Source: Siphonodentalium dalli
Taxonomy: Eukaryota; Mollusca; Scaphopoda; Gadilida; Siphonodentaliidae
Reading direction: 5' to 3'
Length of the DNA: 64,000 nucleotides
Assembly (NCBI GenBank): GCA_032622095.1
Contig: CP136068.1
Coordinates: forward strand, 139,011,989 to 139,075,988
Part shown: in pieces, positions 1 to 12,700 of the stretch
Numbering within the stretch: position 1 is the first letter of the stretch
Layout of the letters: every line of letters starts with the position of its first letter
Position numbers and translations under genes: made by a program
Notes under the pieces: model-generated
What the model saw: the letters and a program-made list of their open reading frames with translations, nothing else
Databases searched by the model: none
What the model was told of the DNA's origin: nothing

Positions 1-743
1 CTCGTTCTGCAAATGTCAGACACACTATATACAGACTTGGTTTCAACCTGTTCCCATGTCAATGTTCCTTTTCTGAAATGTGATAACACGCTTGCCGCCA
101 ACGTTCGCCCAATAAAAACGCCATTTATAATCTATATATAACCATAAAATATCAACAAAGAATCAACAAAAATATGGACCAAGTTTCCTCTCACGCGGTT
201 CCTTGCGAATTCCTCCATATATAGAAAAATAGTATGAGCACGTTGACGAATAATCATGCAGAACCTCATTTTATTTTTGTAAATGACACAAGAAATATTT
301 TAAAAGAAAGCATAATAATGATATCACGTCTGTGAGCTAATTTAATTCACGGCATTATTTGGACTCGTAGAAAGCAAACATATTTTATAAAATGCTATAG
401 ACAGATTTATGAAATGGTAATGGTATAATGTTCTCGGAAACAGTATAGCCAGTTTGAAATTTACGAATTTATTAATCAAGCAACTCCGTACGTCACCATA
501 CTTCTCTCAAAGTTAATAAGAACCCGCCTCTATACACTTGAACTCTTTTTCTCTGATTTTAGGACTTTATATAGCGGAATGATAACGTGAGTGGAAACTT
601 GGCCTTTAAGATATAAACCATAATCTTCCTCAATTGTCCTTATCCCAACCACTTGTCCGGAAGAAACACGCGAGTTGAAAGAACAAAACCCTCGAGGAAA
701 ATCAGGCTTCTAACTTCGAGATCACAACTGCCTGGTGCTACCA
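1..743 (-). other. ETS gene 3' untranslated region and downstream flank
   Basis: No gene is seen here. On the minus strand this follows the ETS stop codon. Candidate AATAAA poly(A) signals on that strand lie near 468-473 and 270-275 (TTTATT on the plus strand), so the mRNA end may be in this interval. Bases 1-30 resemble the outer inverted-repeat end of the element at 16028-16462, so a transposon end sits at the window edge. Confidence 0.5.
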
Positions 744-1084
744 TTATTCGTCGCTATCCTTTTGTGGTTTCACTCCGCATGCGTCGAAGAGTTCTTCCGG
801 TGTGTAACCAAGGAGTCCTTGGAGATCACAGACGAACCGATACACGTACCGTTTTCCGGCAGTTTTGTGAATAATGTTTTTGTCGTAATAATATCGAAGT
901 CCTCTGCTCAATTTCTCATAGTTCATTTTAGGTTTGTTTTTCCTGAGTCCCCATCGGCGCGCAACTTCGTCGGGATCGGAAATTTTGAATTCCCACCCGT
1001 TACCAGTCCAGCAAATGAAATGTTGACATGATTTGTCCGTTAGAAGTTCCAGAAGAAACTGCCACAATTGAATTGGTCCACTCC
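744..1084 (-). CDS. ETS1: ETS exon 8: ETS DNA-binding domain and stop
   Basis: The acceptor is a T-run followed by AACAG at 1085-1090. The exon completes Gly317 and reads [14 protein letters not shown], then the whole ETS domain and a short tail ending KDSDE. The domain core is nearly identical to vertebrate ETS1: [41 protein letters not shown]. The recognition-helix arginines 377 and 380 are present. The stop TAA is at 744-746. Confidence 0.98.
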
Positions 1085-3649
1085 CTGTTAAAAAAAAAGG
1101 AAAGAAAATGAAAATAAAACAAACGTAAACGTATATAGCTTGTTAGTTGATACCATCGTAATTCTATTAATGTGCTAGAGATTTTTAGATGTTGTTGTTG
1201 ACCTTATCACAACACCCTGGATCAGATAAAATGCGCAACTTCAGAAACTCCGACAAGTGCTTTTATGTTATTTGATGATTTAATTTTTTTTTTTAATTAA
1301 CCAAAACAATACATTATTCGGTTGGTGGTTGGACCCTTTTTTGTGTGGGCATTACTTGACTAACTAACCTCAATAAAAAAAAGATAGCACAGACTAACAG
1401 TTTATAAATATAAAGTGTCTATACTGTTGTTAATTTTTTTTTGTCAGTTGACTTTTTCGATATGTTTTGTTAATATACATATTTTGTTCACTTTGAAACC
1501 CTCTGATGGGCAATGTTCAGTTTTATTTTGTGAAATACAAATTATTAAAAAAAACATATTATTTAATCAAAAGTAGCAAACGTTGAATTCTTTGTTTAAA
1601 AACAACAATTCAACCTATATTTTAGACTGAAATTGCCAACATTTACTGCTTCTTCTGACAATTTGAAAATATTGTTCACTTTTTGTCTGAATTGTGATGT
1701 CCTTTCTATTCTAGGCTCCAAACATAACGAACTTTCCGATGAAAGGTATGCCTTTAACCACCATCCCCGCTGGAGTATTTCTTTGTGTGAGCAATCCCCC
1801 AACTCAGTTGATTACGCGGGTTGGTGAATCCCGGTTAAATATGGGTGTACAATTATGATCACATAAATAAACCCCGTTAACAAATTTGTACCCCCAAATT
1901 TCTGCCATGTTTTTATTATGGGGGTTTCTGTGTCTTTATAGATCATGTGCCGCGTCAAACATAATGTCACTGTTGCCATCTTCAGTTCGTTCCCCCCATG
2001 GCTACCACATCAAGCCATCAATCAGTAAGGTGTAGTATATAAAAGCCGTAACCGCATTATAAATATAAAAATGCAGGTGACACGATGTGGTGTTGCGCCA
2101 TAAATTTCTCATTTATTACGGTAAAATCTCGTAATAAATTACTGTATCTTGATGGTGAAGGTTTTACACAATCTTAAAATGTATTACTTTTGTTTAAAGG
2201 GCTTTAGTCGTATTTAATGGTTAAAGTATATTCCCTGCGTGACAATGCTCCATATGCAAAAGTTAAATATGGACATGCTTAGTATCTACACCACGTCATT
2301 GCAGACATGCCATATTTTTAATAATAGCCGTAAACGTCGTGAATGTGAAAGGGTCAGAATGTTAATAGCACTTCAAGAATATTAGTGAATGTTTAAGAGC
2401 CAGATAAAGTATTTGTTTTGGTGTATTTTTGTTCCAAAAAGCGCTGACGCGTCGGTATTTTTTTTTGGCTCATATGTTAACGCTGGCTTCTTGTCAGTGA
2501 GCTACTGCAGTACATGTTTTATTTTTGACAGGTCATCATAAAATATCACTCTGACCGATAATTAAAATTTCTTGCTGAGATTTTTCTCATGATAGGTTCA
2601 TGCACTCATGCTATCAATGATGATAACACATGTTCCGCTTACAGTGTCATGGCTACCTCCGCTGATTGCAAATCGTAACCAACAAAAGATGAATATGAAC
2701 TTTAAATGACCACACGGTTAAAGGGGCATATTCTGTTCCATTCATGGGAACGGGACAAATGCGAAGAAATCCTAACCTTCAAGTTGACATTATATATTGA
2801 ATTTCCCAAACAAAATACATATCTAAACAAGAAATATTGTTCATGTACGAACCAATTCATAAAGGTGTCACCCCCGGGGGATGCATACCCGTCTGTTAAC
2901 TGGTTACAGGGTTGATATGCCCATTTTAACCGATATGCACGATTCAACAAGTTTTTAGTATTTAAGTTTGTATTATGTAAAATATTAGCCAAAATGACAT
3001 CTTTTTTTGTATGTAATTCAGTCTCATATAGAGATCTTGATGTGTTGAATTTGAAGACATTACAGCAAATTGGTATTCAAGATTCATGGGGATTGGGGTG
3101 ACATTCTCATGCTTTGGCTGTGGATAACAATCGATTTATAAAATGCTATACGGACCCCTTTACCAAGACATCATGATCACCGCAATTAGACATAAAGTGA
3201 AACATTAAAACTCAATGATTAAATTTGAGTTTAAAACTCAGAAAATATACCTGACACTCTAGTTATTGACCAAATCTAATCAGAAAGAAATGTAACCAAC
3301 ATAATTCCAAGCGCGTGTGTTAAGTTTGCTCCCCTAACATAAATATGTTGTAAGGGGAGTTACCTGTCAAGCTGCAAGCCGGAGTTCAGTCCCCTTGCCA
3401 TGCTGATCTGACCGATGCCATCATGTATATTTTCGTAATTAAATCTAACATGTTTTATTTAACTGTTTTGTCAGTTACAAGTCTTTCTGGCTTGATCTAT
3501 AGCCATTTTCCAAATGCATATGTTCGTTTTCTCAGAATAATGCAGAATGAATTGTAACTGACAAGAGTCTTAAATAAAAAAAATGAGTGATTTCCTTTCA
3601 ATCTGTGTACGAGATGTCAGTGTTCAGTCCAGCGTAGCAAGGGATTGAA

Positions 3650-3685
<36 letters not shown>

Positions 3686-3753
3686 CTCTCTTTGAGAGTC
3701 TAGCGTAGCAAGGGATTGAATCTCTCTCTCTGAGCGTCTAGCGTAGCAAGGGT

Positions 3754-3795
<42 letters not shown>

Positions 3796-6700
3796 AGTCT
3801 AGCGTAGCAAGGGATTGAACTCGGCCTTGCAGTTTGGTTATACATGTATGTGAGGTTTATAGATTCAATTGACAATCTAACTTACCGGAGTAGCCCGCCA
3901 ACGTTGCGGCATGCGACGACATGACATTCTGCTTGATCTCATGCGGCGACGGGACACCATCACCGGCGATGTGAGACATATGATGAACACCATTGTGGTG
4001 GAAGCCATGTCGATGCGAGGCGAACGACCAGCCATCACAGGGCCCGTAATCCTGGGGCGACCACGGCATCTCCGTTTTTATATTCGGAACTGTTTGGTAT
4101 GAGTCGCTGAAATGCTCATGTGGTGGTGTTTCTGGTAAATAATGGTCCCCTGGAAAGAGATAACAAAACTCTTGATGGACGTCATATGTATGCATTTTTT
4201 TATCGGGAAAACATGTAGAAATTCAAATTTAGATACGTTTAATTTTTCTACAACAAGCTATAAATATGGAATGGTGGATTCAGTTAGTTAGTCACAATTC
4301 GATCGCAAAATATAAAAAGATAAAGACTAACTTCATGAAAACTCACCTCGATAGAAATTTTGTGGAGAGATGTGTGGTCGGAATTTGAGATCTTGTGATA
4401 ATACTGGGTAGAATTCTGTGGTCGGACTGTGGTCGTAGAAGTAAGGTGGCCCGTGCATGCTTTCCAAACACTGATAATCTGACGAATCGTCGAAGCTTGA
4501 GCCACTCATGACTGGTGAGTCCCGCTGTTTGCTCGCAACGTGACACGGGTCTGAAAGAAGACGTACAAAATATAGTGGTGGCCGAGACTTCACAATAGGC
4601 ACGTCGACATGTCGGCAAGAACACAAGTCATTGCAACTCCGTGTTTGAAGATTCCCTATCAGCTTTTAGACCAAGTTCGCCAAGCTTCATGTTGGACCTG
4701 ATGGAAAACAAACACAGCGAAGACCCCCCCCCCCAATATAGGTATCCAGAATAGTATACGCGATAAGTATAACAGTTCTTCAAGTATAATGACGCTCTTT
4801 CAGCGAAAGCACAAACTATGTTTAACGTTGACGATAATTTAACTTTTTGATGCTTCAAACAAAAAGTTAAATCGTGATAACACTGCATTGGTTGATATCC
4901 GACCATCAGAATCTCCAAAGAATAGCCTTACTATTTTCGTGTATATAGATAATTTAGTGGGTCCGTAGCATAAAATCTGGTTAGAAACTTAAACAATGGA
5001 GATGTCATCATGACTCCTCATGCCCGTCATATATATAAAGTATGTTATATTAATTTGAAATTTATGTTTGAATATATATTTGTTGTAGGGAGCGGAGGTC
5101 CACCTAAGTTTTTCAGAAGTTGTCCACCTATCCCTTATATTTATGTATTTATCCATACATTATTTTACATGAAATATGTTTAAATAAAACAAAAGAGTGA
5201 CATACACTTAAATTCTTTTCGGCTTTTCAGTGGAAATAAACCCGAGCGTTGTATCAAAAGATCCACGTGATATACCGTGTTATAATTTTTCCCATATATC
5301 ATGCATCTTATGTCCATTAATTTGTATAAAATGTTCCCATCACTAAGCTGTCTAAGTACCCTCGTATCACACCTCAAACACGATATAAATAAACTTTAGT
5401 ATCAAAACAAACAATCAAAATTCAATAAAATCGACGCTATATAACATATTTATCTACCTGTAACATACAGTTTGGTGTGTAAATATGTTCATCTCTTTGA
5501 TGTTTATTCATTTGTAGATTTCAAACGTGTTAATGATTGGCCATTCCGACCATCTTGCATAATTTATGATAATGAAACGGTAGTCACCGCGGGTGCCATA
5601 CGCCGTTAAGTTTCCGCGCGAAAAGATGACGTAACGAAAGTCGTCTGCTTTCATGGTGAAGATGTATAATATCTATTTCAAGTACACATCACAGGGATGC
5701 TGATCGTAGGTACAACAAGGGACACAACCTAATGACCTTATCGGGACAGATAAGATTCTTACGATCAGGTCAACCGTGTGTCCTTCAAGAAATATAACCA
5801 AATCGCGCATAAATAATTCACACGATCGAACCTTTATTCCGTATTTCACTGCAGTCGAGTCGACCACCCAATATCTTGATTACAGGGACTCATGCCCTTC
5901 GAAGTGGGGTCATGCAAACTAACATGAATTGTTATAATATAAGCAAAGTTAAACTGGACAATATAGATAGAGCCAATTTACTCCATTCCAGTGGCACTTT
6001 TGGTTTACATATACTATTATAAAATTGTGTTGGGCAATATTCCATAGCAATAATTGCAACCAAATCTTCAAATGTAAAAAATTACAATACATTTTCCCGA
6101 CAAGTGGATACATGTGTTTCTCAGTATGTAATTATAGTGCCATTCCATGCCAACATGGACAAATTAAGGCAAGTAAATACAAGTAGATTGAATTATCTAT
6201 ACATAACATACCTTCTACGAACCCATGGTTAGAATGTGGCTGGTTTGTGCTTTCAGAATTTCCATTAAAACCTGAAAATAGAAGACGGTTGAATCATTCA
6301 TTATGCGATGCTAACTGAAAAGAAATAGCATCTTACAAATTAATTGTTTCGAAATTTACAAAACGTTGCAAAATACATAACATGGACACTAGAAAGGGTT
6401 CAATTTGCTGTGAGATTGATCAATATAAAACTGCACCATATTATCAGCCATGAACACAATCTGAAAACGCGCCATTTGCCCGATCCAGTTTTTAAACTTT
6501 TAAAAACATATAAAAATGTGTTAAATCTGAAATGATTCAGATGTTTTATTTCCTTTGTAGTCTGGCGTTTTGACCCCGCTGGGTTGATAATTATTAGTTT
6601 GTAATGACAAGAAACGAGGAGATTGTTCAAAATGGCAGACGAGATGACAGCAAACTCGAAGTAGATCATCAACATTCGAAACAATCAATCAATCAACGGC

Positions 6701-9700
6701 TAACTGAACCAATTCATATTAATAGCTCTCAACAACATATATAGTTGTGCATCTCTGGACCATTTGCATGTTTTTGATGATCATGCATACATACAGCCAC
6801 CGGTATATGATTGGTATACTGGCGCGTCATTATGTTTTATCAATGCAAGAACGAACCGGATCATTTCGGGGTGAAGCGGTTTAATAGCGCATTTTTCTCG
6901 GATGAAGTTTTGAACACCAAAAGCTCAGTTCTTTTGAGCATGTCCGCCGCTGTGCCTCCAATAGTTTTGACCTTTTCTCGTGTGTGCATATTATGAAAGC
7001 TAATTGCACAGACTGCGCCGACATTGATGGCACAACAATGAACGCAGTTGGTTCAGACCCAATATCGGTGCGCAAACGCGTGCATCAAGTAGGTAGAATT
7101 ATTTTAATTGAGGAACATTAAAGAAATAATTAAGACACTGACATTTGCAATTCCATGTTAGCAGACTATTTGGTGGCACATGCATATATATAGAAGAATA
7201 CGATGGTGAAAATGAAATGCATGGCGTCATCATGCAGCAGATATACAATTAAATATATACTGGTATAGATGGGGAAACAAATTGGATATTAAGTCAATGA
7301 TATCTGTAAAAATATTATAAAATACTCGAATTCATTATAGTTTATAGTAGCGATGCACCTACCTTGCGATATGAATCTGTCGTCGAATTCAGGAACACAC
7401 AGTGGTTCGCTGTAATTTGACGGAGCGTTACACAGTGAGTTATCGTCCTTTGCATCTGAAATTAGGAATTTGTTTTTGCAATTAATGCTCTGACTACGAC
7501 AATTAATGTCCACATCGTCGCCAAGCGCAATTAAATAGTGCACGTTCAACACGAGAGGCATTTGTTTCAGCGGAAATAGGAAGACAGGAAGTAAATGGTA
7601 GCATCGGAGAAATTATGATGCATCTATATAATTATATTATGTATAGGCCATGCGCTGACTCAGTGCAGAGAGGTAACCATGCACAAACTAACCAATTGAT
7701 GTGGGCATTCATCAACCTATAAAAACCGAACGTCCTGTTCAGACTACAATGTAGACGTCGGTCCTCTCGATGCACTGGTCTGGCCACTGACAACATGTAT
7801 ATACAGATTCTATGAGAGTATTCCATTTTTTTTATTCGAGACTGCATGTTGTCGGTTAAAATTCATTTTTATTTGACCAGGCCAAATTCTAAATGGATAT
7901 GGAGATTTCAGTTTCTCTCAATAATGCAGAATGAATTGTAACCGACAAACGTAAAATGTAAGATGTTCTTATATTATGTGTACACGTGGTGGTAATGGTC
8001 AGACCAGCGTATAGCGACGTCTGAGCTCTTGTTTGTACATGTAGTTTGCGATGTGATATGGCATAACAGCTGAGACGATAAACCAAACAAAACCATCGTA
8101 GAATAAAAGAAATTACGATGCATCTATAATGTTTATATTCGTGTTGCCAGCTGGTGTCTAATGTTATATTGAAATGTCGACGAAAAGAGGGACATAAAAA
8201 ACAGCGCATGTGATATACGAAGTGCCAAATGCCTTGGGATGAGTATTTAGGTCAAGATGATTTGTATATTGAGGCACCTGACATCATATGCAGTGCCCAT
8301 CTAAGCCATCTTTCAAGTTAATCAATGGGTGAGATGAGATATTCCGTGCAATTTTCTGTTATATATGTCGAAATTTAGTATTCATGCGTGTAGCGTGCGA
8401 ACGCTTCAGTGCAACATGAATGTGGCATGACATACCAGAGCTGCTAACATCTGGAGAGTCAGAGAGAAGAAAGCAAGTGATGGCGCGAAATCAGGTGCGA
8501 ACAATAATTCTTATTTTCATCCAGATTTTCATATTTGATTTTTAGACGATTTTCACCGTGAAACTACTTGTTTTCCGTTTTTTCACTCGGTAATATTGTT
8601 ATCGGACCTTGCATGTACAGGAGGTTTTGATGATCAAATATCTACTTTGAAGAGGCAGTTTTCAGGATTTTAATTTGTTTTTGTTATATAGCTGCTCATA
8701 AAGATCAACTATACGATATAGAAATAGAGATCGTTTGTGCTTCCATTCCCATATTGCTATATATAATAAGGGGAGTTTTAATCATTAAGTAACTATAAGA
8801 ACGATCCATCTCTTCTCGGAACAATTACAACAACAACAACAAAACATCAATAACAACAATTCAATTAAAAGTTTTTTAACAGATAGATTTTCAATCAAAG
8901 ACGTCGTTATGTTCTAAAAATAGTGACATTTCCCTCCCAGTTAGTGCACTAAATAGGGAAAATTATTTCATAGTGACAGAAGCTTCTAATGAACGGTTTC
9001 TCTGCCTGAAAATTACAAAGAGTTCAATGAAGAGACACCCATTCTTTATTAAAATTATGGGAAGTGCTATTTACCTTTCCTGAGGATTTCTAGATGCTCC
9101 CACATAATATCTCCCATAAATGGAGGCGTCAGATCCAAGAATCGTTCCTTCTCCAGTTTACTCAACTCCGTTCCATTCATGTTTAGATTTCCGAAGTTAA
9201 CCCCTTGTAAACTGAACTCTCTCATAGCCCAGGTCAACCACTGCATTACATTGACGTCGGTCCACTGTTTGGGATCTGAAAAGAGACACACGTTTCATGA
9301 TTTTTGAGTTAATTCGCTCGGTTGTCGATATATTATCTTTAGATGCAGATGGGGCGTTTAAAGATGGAAAATCCCAGTTGATTCCATAAACCTACTATAA
9401 ATTTACGTGTTATATACTCATACAATAATGCTATAATTAATCGACTTCTTAACCACAGCAGAATTATGGGTAACTTTTCAGGATTTAGTCGGAAATATGG
9501 CTTGTTGCCATTCATCGGAAAGCTCTCGTCTGCTGTGGTTAATATGTCGATTAATTAGAGCATTACTGTACTTAAAACCCTTCCACGAATGGAGCTTCCT
9601 GAAATTTTGCGAAAATCCTGTGCTAATTAATGCATTCCCTGATATTATGCGAGTCTCTCATTGGGGGCACCTTCTGCACTTTTATTTATCTGTCGTCTGC

Positions 9701-12700
9701 TTTTATAACCTTAACATCCCTCCAAATGAATAATAGACCATTTAACTGACTGAGAGCATCCATTTATATATAGAAAGGGTTATAGCTCGCGCAGCACTTC
9801 AATTGCCCTACATACTCAATCATATGCATATGTTATGTAAACAGTAGTGTATTGCCTGTGTATTTTATAAATAATTTACGTTATAATGATATATTGAATT
9901 GATTTATACTAATGACTCGTGTCAATCGTCCAAAGTGGCGTAATCGTTAATTATGAACGTAACCCCCGTGTTCCGATGTTTACAAATGTCGGTAATGAGT
10001 TTACACGTAAGATATGGCTCGCTCAGTCAGCTCGTTAGAAGCGTCAGCCGTCAAAATGTCGAATGACGAATGAAATCAATGTGCACCAACCATCATATTC
10101 ACGGCCAAGGATTCGCTTTAGGATCAAAGTGACTTAAATACAGTTCAAGGTTAACTTTCGATCCGCACATATATATATATATATATATATTTCAAAATAA
10201 ATATAAAAATGTATAGTTTGATCATGAAATCGGTAGAACTTATTTTTTTTTAGATTAAAAATTTGTTTTATATTTTTTTTCAAGTGTCCAGGCCTGAATA
10301 TCTCTACCCCCAACTTTTCCACCTTCCGGAGATAATCAAAGTGTCATAAATTGACATGAAGCCCCTGCGAATCCTAATTATATGTATTGTGTGGAAAGTT
10401 TTACGAAATTGATAGGAATGACAAAAAGAAAGACCGCAAAGAATCTGAAATGACAGTTTTGTCGGTTCTTTTTTATTCGATGATCCAAACAGTTTAAGAT
10501 AAAATGGAATAGTAATATCCACCTCATTAAATAGTTTGGCAATACAGGGTATTCGTTTGATTGGTAATGTTTGAAAAAACAAATTCCGTGAAAAAGAAAG
10601 ATTTTAAAGCAAAAAAAAAAACAATGTTTCACTTTCAAGTAGATATATGGTACGATGTAGTAACTCTAATGTCACAACAAATAAGTAAGGCTCGATTTAC
10701 AAAAATCGCGAATTTCTGGAAATCTCACTGGTGGGTATCAATCGTTGTAAGTTTGACCAGCCACCATTGATTCCGTTATTTTTACTGTCATTTTTCATGA
10801 TATATACTAACTAACTTAAATGTTATTTTTTAATCGTTTGAACTCGCACAAGTCGAATGTTTGCTGCTATATATATGGTAAGTGTGGGACATGTACTAAA
10901 TGCATTATATGTAATTCAGACACAGAACAAGATGGTTTGCTCATAGTGACATGCCACAACGACAGATATAGACTGGGTGAAATATTATCATGTAAACTAC
11001 TGCACAAACGATAATTTATATTTGTAGTTTTTTTGCGCAATCTAAGTATGTGTCGAGTCATGTCTAGTCTTGAGACAGACATCACCATTAATTTTATTTT
11101 AAATCCTCATAGCCCCAAATTAAATCTGCTAATGTTAGCGTGTGTCACGTTTTAGATGGACTGACTTGGGTGCAGGACGTTTCGGCACCTGGACGTTTCG
11201 GCACCTGGATTTCGGCACTTGGTTGTTTAGGCCCAGGTACTTTGACGTTTCGGCACTTCATCGAAGACGTTTCGGAACTTATTTCATTTTCTTTTCTTTT
11301 CATATATAATATTGTCTTCGCCGTTGCTATTCCGATCAGCATTATTTCCTTAGCATTTGATGACTTGTGCTCTTTATATGTTCACCATCGTTACCATTCG
11401 TTCCACCAAGTGTTTATTTTTGTTACCATGTTACATGTTTTATCACATTTTATGGAAATAAAGGATAAACAAAACTAATTTAGTATTCACTCATAATTTC
11501 GTTGGTCCGAAAATTAGCAGGTGCCGAAAAGTCCAAAGAGCCGAAGTCAGGTGCCGAAACGTCCAGATGCCGAACGGCAACCCCAGGTGCCGAAATGTAC
11601 AGCATTCACTGACTTGATATCATGATATACCAATGACCGACTTATTCAAGTCATATACAAACTAGTGTCCCTGTTATCCGAATACGTACATAAATTGTTT
11701 TATGTTCAAACATTCAACGTCCATATATAATCACAACAAATTGAAATGCTGCTTGGATATTCGAATCAAAAAGAGCGGAGAAAACGGCAATTTTTCTATT
11801 CCTCTTTGCTATGGATTTCTGATAAGGTCTGAGCACTTTCTCAATGTGATATTATGGCATTATGACTATATTATTCGACGACAAGCAACCAATATCTGTA
11901 TATACACGAACATGTAATCAGAGACAATTCCCAGCTTCTGCTGTCTTATTCCAATTCAATTCAATTTTATTTAGTAATATATAACAAACATGATAATGTA
12001 TAATACAAAACTCAAACAAAATATAGTATATATTTCTGGGAGATGGCATGACCTACTGGTCGTCTTCCTGCACACTCCCAAACTTAGATAATCATATTCC
12101 GACTCTGAGCCTATGTGACAGCGTACGTTGGTGATACAAGGTTGTATCTGTAGTAGTGTAGACAACGATACTTTTGTGGTTTGTTTTTTCCATAATTGAG
12201 CAGTACGAATAGATACATTTACGTTCTTGTAACTATGCAATGAGAAAAGCATCATTCTTCGAAGCACACATATTATACAAGGGTTTCAATAGTTGCCATT
12301 TACCTTGCATAGTCCGAGAATTTGTATAATCACGATAAGTATTTCAAATTACAGAAACCACACGAAGACTCCATTAGTTTGAGTATTATGTTCATCCGCT
12401 TCGCAGTTTTATATGATTGGAAGTCATCAGAGACGAGGGCTGGGACAATTGGACAAATCACGCAATATGAGGCGATGGTGGCACAGGCTGGCGGGGAGCC
12501 CATGTGCTGATTGCTTAACCAATTACAACACCCGAATCAACGTATATATTAGCAACGAAAATATCCACCATGCAATAAATATAATTTCTATGTAATTGCT
12601 GTGAATTCCAGATTGTAGGTCAAGGGAAATTATGTACTAAAAATAGTAATAATAACTAAATAACTTAAATATTTATATATAAATAATGTCGCCACATATT

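Larger units (their letters stand above)
1085..3885 (-). other. ETS intron 7 (2.8 kb)
   Basis: Donor GTAAGT at 3885-3880 on the minus strand, acceptor at 1085-1086. It contains a CT-rich minisatellite (3640-3800) and a 97-bp inverted-repeat element (3468-3564). The rest is AT-rich with no coding signal that I can support; the small open frames at 1596-1827 and 2702-2992 look like chance. Confidence 0.85.

Noticed and set aside
653-1031. Plus-strand frames opposite the ETS domain
   Set aside because: Shadows of the ETS exon on the other strand; splice sites and homology support only the minus strand.
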